Assembly: GCA_033002965.1 (NCBI GenBank) | Contig: JAURVB010013276.1 | Span: forward strand, 1-64,000 | Reading direction: 5' to 3' | DNA length: 64,000 bases | DNA from: Piper betle | Taxonomy: Eukaryota; Streptophyta; Magnoliopsida; Piperales; Piperaceae | Shown: positions 1-13,800 of the stretch, in pieces | How positions within the stretch are numbered: position 1 is the stretch's first letter | How the letters are laid out: the number at the start of each line of letters is the position of its first letter | The notes under the pieces: model-generated | The model's database searches: none | What the model saw: the letters and a program-made list of their open reading frames with translations, nothing else | Told to the model about the DNA's origin: nothing | Program-made: the position numbers and the translations under genes

Positions 1-125
1 AAGCTTCATCTAGTCAATCAATATATAAATATTAGAAGAAAATGCCACCTTGTCACATTATACATTATTGCAACATGACAGTAAGTAAGGAACTTCACAA
101 GATAAGCAAGGACTATCTACTCAAC

Positions 126-1747
126 CTGTATGTGGGCCTTAATGAATGCCTTTCCCACCATAGTTGCCAGAAAAAACTTCCAGAAAGGAATCCCAAATTG
201 GCCACACATAATTCCAGCCAGGTCAAACAGAGGATTTGGCACCTAAAATATAAGCCAACTCTTCAAAATATCAATTTAAAACAATAAGAAATAAAAAAAG
301 AGCTAAACACAGTTGAACAGGAAACTTACTGAGGCTAGTATTAATATTGTAATGAAGTTCATATGCTGTGAATGAGAAAAAAGCCACCTTTTGATTTTAT
401 TCAAGCGCCCAGAAACTCCTCCAAGTTCATTTGAAGATGAATCAAGCTCCTCTACAGCATCCAACTTGCTTCCCGAAATGTGGGCTGCAAAATAAAAAAT
501 AAATTAATACCTATATTTTATGTATTTATAAACCTAAGTTTAAAAATTTATGACACAGAGGAAAAATTAAACATGCAGAATCATCAGCTTAGCAAAAGCC
601 ATACATGAAGTCCTTTCAAAAATTGAAGGAATGATTATCCCTGTGAATATCTGCAAATTTTTATATTAGTCAGCTTCATTTTGCATACCCTACTATTAGC
701 CTGTGCCAAACAGATATCTTCTTTGATTAATCTTCCTTTGCTAATTATACAGCAATAAACTAAACCAAAATTCAAATACAAATAATTTAGCTCATTTACC
801 AGTAGCAGAACCTCATCAATATTTTTTTACAAAAGATATAATGAAAACACACCCGCTCTTGAGATAAAATAAGGAGAAGCTCCCCTAGGGCAGTTCCAAG
901 ACCCCATAGAATAGCCTCTAACTGAACTTGAGGCAATATGCTGCTTAAAGGTACCGTGACAGATGAATCATGCTGTGGTTGAAACACCGGAGGCCCATAT
1001 GCAGAACAATCCTTATCAAGCCATGAAGGACCACTTTCCAATTGTATGGTATCATAAGGTGCACTTTTCAAATCAATCCGTCCACATTGTGCAGCTTTTA
1101 TAGTGAATAATGCAATATGTGGACCAAGATACAACACAAAAGTATGCAGGCCAGATCCTAAAACACAGATGATAACCACTATTAATGTGTGCCTTCGCAA
1201 TATAGCTAACAAAATGAAAAAATAAATCAATGCAAAAGATGCTACATTTATACCATCTATTGATAGTTAGCTGGGAATAAAAAATAATTCACCAACCTAG
1301 TCCAATTGACGATGCCACACCTAATGCTACCCACCACACTGTGAATTTCAAATACTTGAGGAATTCCTGTGCATGCTGCAATTAAACGGCATAATAAAAA
1401 TACAAACACAAGGCCTTTCACAACCAATAAAAGATTAAAAAAAAAACAAAACAAAAAACAAAAGCCTCCACAAATAAGTAAGGCAATGGGGGTGTTTCGG
1501 AATATGTGAATCTAACCTCTTGATGAGGGCCATCAACACCAATAACATAAAACCCAGAAGCTAATGCCGCTACGCACAAGATCAGTAACCGTACACCTCT
1601 GGTCAATAGATAAACTAAGGAACGGTTCAAATATTCAAGTATAGCCAAAATGAAACACTTCAATGTCTCTAATGGTTGTTTCGTTAACGTCAAATTTTCT
1701 AACTCAAGTCGATGCTGCTCCTTGAGCCCTGCGAGTTCAATCGACAT
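126..1747 (-). CDS. KMS1: VMP1/KMS-like ER membrane protein, 5' exons (partial, one frameshift)
   Basis: Homologue of vacuole membrane protein 1 / plant KMS1-KMS2, a multi-pass protein of the ER and early secretory pathway. Five coding exons are visible on the minus strand: 1747-1517, 1366-1297, 1157-853, 484-330 and 242-126; the 3' exons lie beyond base 1. Recognisable stretches are [20 protein letters not shown], the polar [12 protein letters not shown] segment and [17 protein letters not shown] of the SNARE-associated/VTT-like core. The first exon opens with a TAG acceptor five bases before ATG, so the 5' leader is in a separate exon. Exon 853-1157 is one base short: the family motif ELPPYFIS reads as ELLLILS, and joining to the next exon then leads to an early stop. 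All visible splice sites are canonical. Identity is certain; whether the frameshift is real is open. Confidence 0.85.
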
Positions 1748-2400
1748 GGCAACTACATTAGTAAAAACATGTTGGCATTGGAACAAAAGCAGCAAATACC
1801 GGCTTTTTTAACATAAACAACCATCGGCGCGCTCCTCCTCGCACACAAATAACAACAAAATAAACCAGCGCCAGAAAGGCAAACCCAATAGCCACACCAA
1901 CAAATTCTCATCGCCCCCAAATCGTCAGTCGAGAAAGATCGAAACTTTCCGCCATTAAATCCAACGATGCCATGATTCAAATCATCATTCAACGACTACA
2001 TCAAACAGATCGGCACTAAAAAGAAAAAAACAAGAAAACTACGAATCAAAATAACAATAATAATAACAATCAGATAAACCTGAAATGGAAACGCCATCGA
2101 CGATGTCCTGGGAGAACATGCGAGAAAGCTGCCGCCTCCGGATCCCCAACTTCTTCGTCCCCATCCTTCCCACATAACCCGAATCGAAACTCGGAAAGGA
2201 AAGCAATAGAAAAAGAAAAAAGAGAGGTATAAGGGAACCGATCTCAGTTGTTGTTCGCCACCGGCGTCTTTCGTCTTCGTCGCCGGCACGGCGCCGATGA
2301 ATTCCAGGAAGCGAGGAGAGGGGGTGGGTTGAGGGGGAAACGCTGGGATGGCGTAGCACCCACTCCCGCTCACCTTGCCCACTTCCCCCACCTTCAACCA
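1748..2400 (-). other. 5' leader region of the VMP1/KMS-like gene
   Basis: GC-richer stretch upstream of the first coding exon. On the minus strand a plausible non-coding first exon ends near 2082 at a CAG|GTTTAT donor, and the acceptor is just before the ATG at 1747. Several overlapping ORFs here (2039-2409) are proline- and serine-rich, match nothing I know and are taken as leader or promoter sequence. Confidence 0.5.
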
Positions 2401-2489
2401 TGTCATCATCAGTTTTTACCCGTCTCCCTCTTTTCTTGTAAATTTCATGGACCTCCTCCCCATCTGTTACTTTTATTTAGTAAATAATA

Positions 2490-4660
2490 AGGGGATTAAG
2501 TTCAATTCGGTGATTAGATTTACCATCTTCTATAATTAAACTAGCTTAGCTTCGGCTCCATCTTTAACTTGATAACAACTCAACTCCATTGTCAATTACG
2601 CATGGATGTCTCGTGACGGCTTGACTCCTCCGCTTGCTCAAAGGCTTTCTTTTTTATTTGTTGGATAAAAAATATAAATGTCATATTCTTTTATCTATAA
2701 TTTTGCCTACCAAATATGACCAAGGCTAAGACTGTGCACTCGTTTTATTTTAAATAAAATTGTAATATTTTATTGTGTGATTGTTGTACAGTACATTTAT
2801 TTTGTGATAAATTAAAATATTTTAATTGAGCACAACTCCATTTGCAGACAACTTAGTGAATACTAATAAGTACGACTCGAATTCAAACAAGCCCAGCAAA
2901 GTTAGAAAACAAAAAAACTCTTATCTATTTTCTCAATGAACACTCCCACGTGGTTTTTGATCTTTCATTTATATTTCTGCATTGGGAGGTGTGACATTAG
3001 GGTGACGTGTTGTTTGACCGATTTGACAGTTTTTAATGTATTTTGTATGGATTTGAGTTGGAAGATGTCCGGACACTCGTTGAGAAGTAGATATCACATT
3101 GATTTGTTTAACTAATATATTTTATTTATTCATAAATCGTTATGGAGAATGTTTGGTTATATATTTACGTAAATCTGCGGCATTTTGAATAAACACGTGA
3201 GAAATAGGTGGGCGGTTTCTTATGAAAAAAATATCATGGTTACGGTAATACGAGTGCACACTATGCCATGCATTAATGGTCATGACCGAGTGTAGATTAG
3301 GTGATAATGGGTCAGGGTTGGTTTGGCAACATCAAAATCAAATCATTCTTTTTCTTCCGCCTAATCATGAAAAAAGAGTAAATATTATTATAAAAATGAT
3401 AAATTTTCTTACATGAATATTTGCTAGATTTGGCGCATCTGCATCTGCATCTGCATCTCATCAAGCATCACATAATTATGCTGAGTTGACGGCCACTTTT
3501 GATAAAATTATCGTGAGATATGGTTGTAATATCTGAATTGCATTATACGATATCAACATACCATAATACACACATATACGCCATAAAAATCACATTTAAA
3601 ATTTTTGATACCAGTATCTTTCGATCTTCTTTGGGTAGGGGGGCCGGGGGAGAGATGATGTCTATAACAACGCCCTTTAGGTAGCCCTATGTGCTCGCCA
3701 AAGTCGAGGGAGCCAAAGCTAGCAGAGCCCTTATCATGGTGTGTGTGCGGGGGCGATTCGGGGGGGGGGTTATGTGTGTGTAGGGGTTATATTTTTTTAA
3801 TTAAAAATTTATTTGATTTTAATTTGAGAAAAAAATAATTAATTTTATATGTTTTAAATTTTTTAAAAATATAAAATAAAAGATATATTATAATATTAAA
3901 ATAATATATTATATAACTAATAATTTATTAACTTTAATCGATTTAAATAAATTAATTATTATCCATCTTTTAATAAATCCGTCGTCAATAACTCCCCTGT
4001 GTAATCAGGGTACGATTTCGATTTTTGTAATTACTCAGGGTAGGCGAACTCACGGGTGCATGGTAGGCAAATCAAAGAATATATAATAATACTTTTGATA
4101 GGCTCGTTACTTGAAAATCTGCATAAGCGAAACAGCAGCATACAAGGGCGCTCCAAAAGAAAATATCAGTTTCACACAAAGGTCGACAAAGATAAGTTCA
4201 CTCCATTCAAATCATATAACCCCCTTCGATAGATTGATTAAAATTTAAAACTCAGTGTGGACAGCATGCTAGCAACAAATGCCAAAGATAACTTACTAAT
4301 TAAATCTCACAAAAATAAACAAACAGGGCAGCAAAACAACAGAAGCGAAGCAATAAAAGTGAGAATAGGAAGAAGATCAGAAGGCTTCTCCCTTCTCCAT
4401 CTCTCCCTACCATCTCCTCATCTTCATCCTCTCAACACGACGCATAATACGACAACAACCGCCGCCGCCTTCGTGGACGTACCCAACAAGCTTCGTATCC
4501 TCAATTTCCTGCTTGGAAAACGAAAAATCCTCAAATTCCCTGATTTTGCAGGACACTTGGACCAATCAGAAAGCCTCAATCACAGGAACCTCCACTCTAC
4601 CTCTACCTACACGTCAGCAACCGTTGAAATAACGGTCCACCGTGTGGACTTGACCCGTCC
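2490..4660. other. Intergenic, AT-rich, mostly unassigned
   Basis: No gene seen. It holds a short (GCATCT)n tract near 3436-3458, a G-rich block around 3637-3790 and a very AT-rich stretch 3790-3970. The last two together resemble a decayed copy of the GC-core repeat described elsewhere in the window. An ORF at 4257-4688 overlaps the promoter of the metalloprotease gene and is judged non-coding. Confidence 0.4.
3637..3970. repeat. Possible degenerate fourth copy of the GC-core repeat
   Basis: A G-rich block is followed directly by AATTAAAA, then AATAATTAATT and a long A/T stretch, ending near AATCGATTTAAAT. This is the same order of landmarks as the arm of the three better copies (27.5, 36.1 and 53.6 kb). 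The similarity is weak and low complexity, so chance is not excluded. Confidence 0.25.
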
Positions 4661-4666
4661 CAAAGT

Positions 4667-4676
4667 ATATAAAAAA
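4667..4676 (+). promoter_or_regulatory. TATA box of the insulysin-like gene
   Basis: GTATATAAAAAAG lies about 100 and 140 bases upstream of the two in-frame ATGs at 4772 and 4814, a reasonable distance for a TATA element plus a short leader. Confidence 0.5.
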
Positions 4677-4813
4677 GAAGAATGTTAAATAAATGGGTTT
4701 ACCATTTTGCCCCGAGAGGTTCGCCGTCGGCTGACCTCTTGATTGACTTGCATTTTTTCTGGTAAGAGGGAATGGGAGAGAAGGAAGGTAGAGGAGCAGC
4801 GCGGCGGGCGACA

Positions 4814-7800
4814 ATGGCGGGTGAGGTCTTCAAGCCCCGGACGGACAAGAGGGAGTACCGGAGGGTCGTCCTCCAAAACTCTCTTCAAGTCCTCCTCATC
4901 TCCGATCCGGACACTGACAAGGTTCCTCCTCCTCTTCTATTCTTTGATTGCCTTTTTATATCACCTTGTCGAAGCCATTTATTGTTTCGCGACGAATATG
5001 TCAAGTTCGGTCGGCGGGTTTTTGTGTTTGTATGCAGATCTTTTTTCCTTATTTACTTTCTTATTGCCAATTTTATGGTCCTTGAGTTGCAACTCGAATG
5101 CAAGCTTGAGTTGCTACTCGATGATTGCGTTTTTGCTTTTTGGTTGTTGTTAGGCTGCAGCGTCCATGGATGTTGGCGTTGGTTCTTTTAGCGATCCGGA
5201 GGGGCTGGAGGGGCTTGCGCACTTTCTCGGTGAGCATTATGTTCTTCTATGTTTTTTAATCCCTTGCTAAGTTTGGTTCACAAGAAGGCCCATGCGTAAA
5301 AAATTTTTGGCAGGTAGCTTTTATTTTCAATTGTTCGGTCACTGAAAACGCCTTTGTACCATCTGACTGCAGAGCATATGCTTTTTTATTCCAGTGAGAA
5401 ATACCCCGTCGAAGATAGCTATTCGAAATATATTGTAGAGGTGGAAGTTGCTTGGCTGCTAGAAATTTGATTATTTCATTTGCTTTCGCTAATTCTTCTT
5501 AGAATTACTGATCAGGCTACTATTTGTTTGTGTGGTCTTTCTGTGTTTACCATTACTAACTCATATTCTGTTTTCGTATCATTTTTGTCCATTAATCCTC
5601 CCAGAATGGTGGCAGTACAAATGCTTTTACAGCCTCTGAAAACACGAATTTCCATTTTGACGTGAATGCCGATTCCTTCTTTGAGGCGTTGGATAGGTTT
5701 ATTCTTGTCTTTGGGCATTCTAATTGCATGCAATAGCATATTATGGCTAGAATTCTCATGTAGCATATATTCTCAGATTTGCACAGTTTTTTATCAAGCC
5801 ATTGATGTCATCTGATGCCACTGCAAGGGAGATAAAGGCTGTTGACTCAGGTAAATCTTCAGAATTTCATAGTGCGTACTGTGATTGTTGCTTGCTTAGA
5901 AATGTTAATTTATCAGCTAACCTGAATGAGGCTGCCTTCTTAATATGCAGAGCATCAAAAGAATTTGTTGTCTGACCATTGGCGAATAAGTCAGGTATAT
6001 GCTTTTCACATATTGTACGTGACTAGTCATTATGTTCTGTTTTGTTGCAGCATATCTTGTATTTTAGTATGTTCTGGGGTACATGCATGGGTACTAGATA
6101 TCTGCTGCTTAGCTGCATACAGGCGCTGGTACTTGTGTATGCATGTCAATATACTTCAAGAATTTTCCACTACATAGTACAAACCTATAATCCCGTGAAT
6201 GGGGCTTCTGGCAACTTCTACATTGAGGATTCACATGGTCCTGATGTCAGAAATTAATATTAGATTTAATTATGATTATTTTAGAGTTATTATGGGATAT
6301 ATAATAAAAGAAAATTCAATTACTTTGTGCCATACCGTCCAAATTTATCAGAAATAAGGATGTACAATGGGATTTAATGTTTTCTTTAGCATATGGATAT
6401 TCATTTACCACGTTAGAAGATTCTCCTTCTACCTTGGATAAAAAACCAAATGCCTCTATCCATTAGCTCTTCAATTTAACTTAGAAAACCATTGCCATGT
6501 TGGATGGCATTGTTTAAATTTCACCTGGAAGTTTTTTTAACAATTCTTTAGATTTCAGAAATACTTGATAATCTCTATGAATTACTCTGAATTTTAATTG
6601 TTAATCGACAATTGCATTCTAAGTTTATGACTGCTTAAATTGCATAACATGGTCACCCAAATTTTACATAGTCTTTCCATATTTTCCTTAAATTAGTCAA
6701 TGTTGCTTTGAAATTGGCTACTCAGAACTGTGGTTTTACTGGGTATTTTCTGCTTAAGATCAATGATTAATTTGAAAGCAATTTTTCATGTTTATACACA
6801 TGTAATTGCTTCAAAGATCACAAATATGGTGTGCTTTATCTATTTTGCAGAATAATTCAACGGGGTCATGAAACATGATGCAACTTAGTTGCAAGGACAG
6901 TAGTGAACTTGATATGATGGAAGGTTGAAAGGATGCCACTAAAATAGAACTAAATGACTCCTTGGTCTGGCTTAGATGATTGTTGTTTAAAAGATAGTTT
7001 GATTAGGATATGGTTGTATCTTGTAATGATGAAGAATGACATTATGAGATTTCTGCAATACATCAATTGGAGCCCTCATTTCTAGCTTTTACATTGTCAC
7101 CGGGTTTAAACTTACTTACTTGGTCTTCACTTTCACTATGTTGATTTTTCCAGCTTCAGAAACATTTAAGTAAGAAGGATCATCCTTTCCATAAATTCAG
7201 CACCGGTGAGTTTTTTATTTCTAGAGTTACCTTTAGTCTCATCTTTTAGCTACTCTTTGTTGATGCCCAATCCTTGTTGTAGGTGTACGCTCTTATGTGC
7301 AAGTATCGATTAGCATAAATGGGGACTTTCTAGGAAAAGTGTAACTTTTTTGCTGACTTTTGGATGTAGTGTTCTTTCCTCTTGCCTTTGGCCGGTTGTG
7401 GCTTGGGCTGCTTGTAATCTTTCCTTTTTGGGTTTTAATAAGTATTAACTTCACCCATATATATATATATATATATATGGAAACTTTATCATATGCGTAA
7501 GAGCGACCTTGGGCTCTTCAATTGGATGTTATAAAGTGCAAAAGCAGGCTAAAAATATTCCTTTATGGAGAGCCATAATCTGCCACCTCCATCTGGTTCT
7601 AGGGACCTCAATTTATCAATGTGGCAGCACCCAACTATTGTACAGTAGTTGTTGTCTTGCTAGTTGTAACAATACTATTTCAGGAACTAATTAATCTTGG
7701 CTTGAAAAAAAAACTTGGTATCCAGCCTTTTTGGTTCATATGCCTGTAGCGATTGAACATGTGTGCGAGGCAAAGGAGAAAGCACACTGTTTGTAGCCGT

Positions 7801-10800
7801 GGTACGTCATGCATTCTTGTGTTTGTTTTCTTATAATATGCTATTTACAGGAAACTTTACTACGTTGGATGTTGATCCAAAATCAAGAGGGCTGGATACA
7901 AGAGAGGAACTTATTGCTCTTTACGAGAAAAGCTATTCTGCTAACCTAATGCATCTAGTTGTTTATGGAAAAGGTATTCAAGGCTTTTCTTTGTTTCTGG
8001 AATTTTTGTGTATATATTAAGTGAAGTTTTGTTAGGTCCTTAATAATTTTTTCCTGCAAAAATCAGAAAACCTGGACGAACTGCAAAACTTTATTGAATT
8101 TAAGTTCAATGAAATCCAAAACAAAAACCTTTCTCCTATCCGTTTTCCTGGCAGGCCATGTGCCTTGGATCATCTCCAGGTACTAGTCCTGTTCTAGTTC
8201 ATTTGATTTTGGAGCAATAACTTCAATGATAGGTTTTATGCAAGCAAAATATGATCCAACTTTATTTTGTTTGCAGGTACTTGTGAAAACTGTCCCAATT
8301 CGTCAAGGGCATGAACTGGTTTTTCTTGGCCAGTCAATCCAAGCATTCATCATTATAAAGAAGGGCCATGTAGGTACGTCAGTCATCTTATAGGGCATGA
8401 AGGAGAGGGTTCCCTGTTTTCCGTCCTGAAAAAATTAGGTAACAATGGTGGCAATTATGAACACCAAGTCAATTTGATAATAGTTTACATCTTTAAATTA
8501 ACTGACATTAAACGTGCTACCACCATACTCCTTTATTTTTTCCGTTCATTGGCTGTGTATTATCCTCAAGGTATTGTCATGTTGTATGATATTTCTATGC
8601 AATCTTATATTTTAACTTGATCTATTTATACTTGCATGATATAATACCTACAAAAATGATAAAGGGGGAAAAATACAGGTTGGGCTTCTAGTCTATACGC
8701 TGGTGAAGATTTTTGTGGTTGGGAATTTTCTTTCTTTGAAGTAAGTGTGAGCCTTACAGATGCTGGACATGGTTCGTCCTACTTAACTGCCTCTTATTTT
8801 CCTTGTTCTTATATTGTTTGCTTTGTGAAAGTTTCATATTATATTTTTTTGTAACCTGCAGAGAATATGGGCTCCATTGTTGGGCTTGTATTTCAATACA
8901 TTCATCTGTTGCAGGAGGTTGGGATCCAGAAATGGATACATGAAGAGGTATGATTACCTTTTTCGTTCTAGCAAGAAGCATCTGTCAATATATGTCAGGC
9001 TTTTGCTAGATCTACTTAGGTGAAATGCAAATAACCAATTTCACATTACGCTGTATTTGTCGACTGACATGTAGTCATTTATTTAAGGGAGTTCTTAGTA
9101 ACAACCTCTCAGATTCGGTTGTCAATGGATCTTGGGCACTTTCATGTATACTTTTTCTATGGAAGGGACTTTGGCTTCTTTGAATCAACAGATCGCATAT
9201 TTCTCCAACTTTTCTGATACCATTGGATGGTTGATCACCTACAATCGTTTCTCCCTTAAGAGTTGTTGGAATTTTTTGCATGCTTCTGGTGACCGTGTCC
9301 CTTAAGCATTTTCTTGTGTGGTATAAGCATTGATCAAACAAACACACTCTCATTGCCTAGCTTATCATTTCAAAAGAAATCTTAGCATAAAATATGTTGC
9401 AAAAAAGAGGATTCCACCTTGCCAGTCCATGTTCTTTATGCTTGGAATCAAATGAATTCCAAGACCATTTTTTTGAATGCTCGTACAATTTGCAAATATG
9501 GCGTCAAATTCTCCTCAATGCCATGTTCAGCATAGGGAGCATTCTTTCAATGGGTAGATTGATTGGCTGATCACCTTTTGTGCTCAAAATCCATTTTATA
9601 GCATGCCTGTGTAGACTCTCTTTATCACTTTCCTAGCCTATATTTGGTCTGAGCATGAGAAGAGAATCTTTCAAGGCATCTCAACGCAATAGCAAGATCT
9701 TAATTCATTCATTATCTCTGAGATTCAATTAGCCTCCACAGTCAATTATAAGCAAAAAGTCTTGGATGACTGTAATTTCTTTAGTGACTTCTGGTTGCAA
9801 TTTTTTTATCTTCGTGCCTTTCGTCAAATATGGCTTAGGCTTCTTGAATTTTTACCCCTTCGGGTCTTAATGAAATTTTATCTTCATTGATGAAAATGTA
9901 ATCATTTATCTTTTATCAGCATCCTTTTGTGAATGTTCATATCATCCCTTCTTGTAATCCGTGGTTTTCTTGATAGCATGCAAATATGGTTGCCTAAAAC
10001 CATAAATGCTTGAAGTGTTATGCTTTCATATAAAATAGGTTATTAGAATTTATTACTTTAAACCTGCAGATAGTATATGTAGGAAATTAGTTTTCAGCAT
10101 TGTATTGGGAGCAAGAAATTTCGTAACTACAATAGCATCTGTGTTTCCATGCATGCATCTGTATTGAATAACATTTGTTTTCCATGTAAGCTTCTGTATT
10201 TTTTAACATGATTGTGATGAGTAGAGGCTATGTGTTTTGTATTGTTTTTTGACATGGTTGTCTTTTTGTTTTGAAGAGGAATTTTAATTGATATTGATGG
10301 ATTCTAACTTCTATTTTCCTCCACTTTTATGAAAACTGATTTTTGCCTTTTCATCTATACACTTTAGATTTACTGTCTGCTTTGCTATATCCTTATTCTT
10401 TTTTTTTCTTTTTCTTCCCCCTTCACACCCCCTTCCCCCTTCTTCTTCTTAGAATTTGCCTATCAATTTTTTATTATTGAAGTTGAAGCTCTAACATTGG
10501 TTTGTTCTTTACCAAGTTGATGACAATATGCGAGATGGGATTCCATTATCAGGATAAAATTCCTCCATTTGAGTATGTGGTTGATATTGCATTGAATATG
10601 CAGGTAAAGCATTCTGGTACTGTTCAAGTTTAGTTATGTATATTGTACCTTCTAGCCAACTTCAGTTCATTTTATCATTGTACTGTGAGTTGATTCCATA
10701 AATATTTGCTTCCAAATTATACTATTTATTTATGAATATGCAGCTGATATGATACGAATTAGAGGAATTTTTCTGCTTGAGTTGATCAAGTAAATTCAGA

Positions 10801-13800
10801 AATAGGTTATGCTCTGTGTTTTGGCTTTCCAATTGATGCATTTTTTTGATATATGCCATGAGTCTTTGATAGAAGACTTCAAGTTCAGAAATTGTTGAGT
10901 GGGCTATTTATATTGAGAATTTTAATATGTTGAGCTTCATCCTCATTGGAATGACAGTATCCCAGATACAGCTTGGAATCTTGTTGTGAATTTCTATTAC
11001 CATTATTTATCTTGTTTGCTATTAGCATTTGATTGTATGTAAAACTATTTTTCAAGCATGGTTACGCAGGTATAGGTTCAGCCTCAATGTGAATATGAAG
11101 CTGTGTTAAAATAAAGTTATAATTAGTGTCTAATGACTAAAATTATCTTGGAAAAACACAAGATTAACATACATATGTATAATCTTTCCACATATTTTTA
11201 TTAGTTCTATCCACCAGAAGATTGGTTAGTGGGATCGTCACTGCCCTGCAAGTTCACTCCAGAAATTATTCAGTTGGTGCTGAATGAGCTCTCACCTAGC
11301 AATTTACGGTAGGTGATAGTGATCTTTTTATGTGATTGCAGCTTTTACATTATTTTTAGATCAATCTTTCTGGATGGCCAATACTGGATGTGTGGTTGTT
11401 GTTCTATTTCTCTGCTTTCCCCTGTTTTATATTTTAGTTTTCCTTTACCTATATTTTCCCTCTACCACCATTTCTTCTAAAAATGTTTTGTATTACATGT
11501 ATTCTTTCTTGCTTGCAGAAAAAAAAGGAAAACATTCATCAAGTATTATGTAGCAATTTTTTCATGCAATGGCTGATGTTGATTTTGTTGATCAGAATCT
11601 TTTGGAAATCAAAAAACTTTGAAGGGAAGACTGATATGGTTGAACCGTGGTATGGGACCACTTATTCAGTAGAGAAAATTTCCAATGCTATGGTTCAGGT
11701 TTGGTTGTGCTTTTGTCTTTGATTTTTTAGCTAGTATCATTTTGTTAGCTCACACATGCCCAATAGCTGTTATGACTGATGTTAACAATGTCATTTTTAA
11801 TGCTAAAGGAATGGACAGAGGCTGCTCCCATAGAAAATTTGCATTTGCGAGGTCCGAATATATTCATTCCAATGGATTTGGAGCTTAAAACCACACTAGA
11901 GAAGGTGTAACAAAAATTCATATAAATATGTTGTGTTTTAACAACGGTGGACCATGTCTTGTACATCCATGGTTCCATATCACACTCTGTTTTGACTCGA
12001 AACTCTTTTTTCTTTTCAGGATAAATATCCAGTTTTATTAAGAACCTCTTCATATTCAAAACTATGGTACAAACCTGATACCATGTTCTATACCCCAAAA
12101 GCTTATTTTAAAGTGGTTTTTACATGTCCTGAATCAACATATTCGCCCGAAGCAGAAGTTCTTACCATTTTGTTCACCAGACTGTTGGTGGATTATTTGA
12201 ATGAATATGGTGAGCTAGCAAGTTTCCCTGACTATTGTATACTCTCTGATTTGGACTATCATTGTACTTAAGGTGATTTTCTACTCTTAGTTCAAAGTTG
12301 AAAGCTAGATTTTTTTCTCTAAAAAAGAGAAGATATTCTTAAATAGATATCTATTCAGGGGAGGCCAAAAAACAAGTGCAGTTGCAGTTCTTTGTGAAGA
12401 CACTCTTCAGATGTTTCCTTTTTATTTAGAAATTAACGTGCATCATCATATTCTTTTTCAGCTTATGATGCTGAGGTGGCTGGCCTATACTATGGAATTT
12501 ATTCTTCTCTTTCTGGGTTTAAGGTTAGGTTGTTGCATAATGATCTCATTCCGGTATAAATAATTTTTATGGAACCGAATCCAAAGTTTGCTGTCTTTGT
12601 TGTTTAAAGCATCTTTCAAGTATTTAAGTATGTTTAATCTGGGGGGGCCTCAGAGCAACTGGTACGAGTTGCTGCGTGTGACCGAGAGGTCATGGATTGG
12701 AGTTGTGGAACTATCCTCTTGCAAAATGCAGGGTACAGGTGCTACAACCTTTGTGGTCCAACCCCTTCCCAGACCTGCATGTGCGGGAGCCTTTTGTTCA
12801 CTGAGCTGCCTTTTTCCTTTTATTTGTTTTATGCATGTTTGAACCCATGTGGTGAAACTGAAGAAAATCTAATTTAATATAGTATGCTTTGACTTTGAAC
12901 GTGAAATTTTAATTTGATTTGGTTTCTTCAATTTTAATAATTACCATTTGGTAATTTTTCTTGCAGGCTACTTAAGAGCAATACAAATAACCTGTTTTGA
13001 TTGTTGATTTGTGATTCTTTAGGTGTACATGGCTGGCTATAATCACAAAATGAACCTTTTACTAGGGAAAATTATGGAAAAGATCGCTCAATTTGAAGTG
13101 AAAGCAGATAGATTTTCTGTAATCAAGGTGATTGACTACTTTTTAGGATATCACAACCTTTTGTCCGTACTTGAAAAAGTGAAAACAATTAATCTTGCAT
13201 GTATAGTTTCACATTCTTTTGTATTTTTCTCCAAGATTTATGAGTTTTCTATATATAATAATGTAAGATATCCAATGGGATAGTGCAAGCATTGGCAGAG
13301 TTTCAAAAATGGATGATATTGACACTACGGATTTATAAGTAAGAATGTTAATAAGCAGTTGACATGAACACAAGGAAAGTGTGGTAGAATTTGGGTTTGC
13401 ACCTTTTTGTAAATTAGTTATCTTTCTATTCAAGTCAGGGAGTATAAGGTTAGTAGAGGATTTCGAGGGTGAATGTACAACAGCCTTCATTTTTCACCAA
13501 AGATGGAGTTATGAACTTATGATGGTGGTTTTTTGTCAGAATATTTTGAATTCAGCATAGGTGACATGTACTCGGTTGTATTATATGCTATGCAGGAAAC
13601 TTTAATGAAGGACTACCAAAACCTTAAGTTCCAACAGCCTTACGAGCAGGCTTTGTATTATTGCTCATTGATACTAGAGGATCAAATGTGGCATTGGACT
13701 GATGTACTTGAAGTTCTCAGAGAGTCGAAGGCTGAGCATCTATCCACTTTTGTTCCAAGGATGCTCTCTAAAACTTTTTTGAAGTGTTATGTTTCGGGTT

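Noticed and set aside
2039..2409. Minus-strand ORFs upstream of the VMP1/KMS-like gene
   Set aside because: They overlap each other in different frames and fall in the probable non-coding leader; the first family-like residues start at 1747.
4257..4688. 143-codon plus-strand ORF upstream of the insulysin-like gene
   Set aside because: No family resemblance; it spans the TATA box and leader of the next gene, and its His/Thr-rich reading looks compositional.
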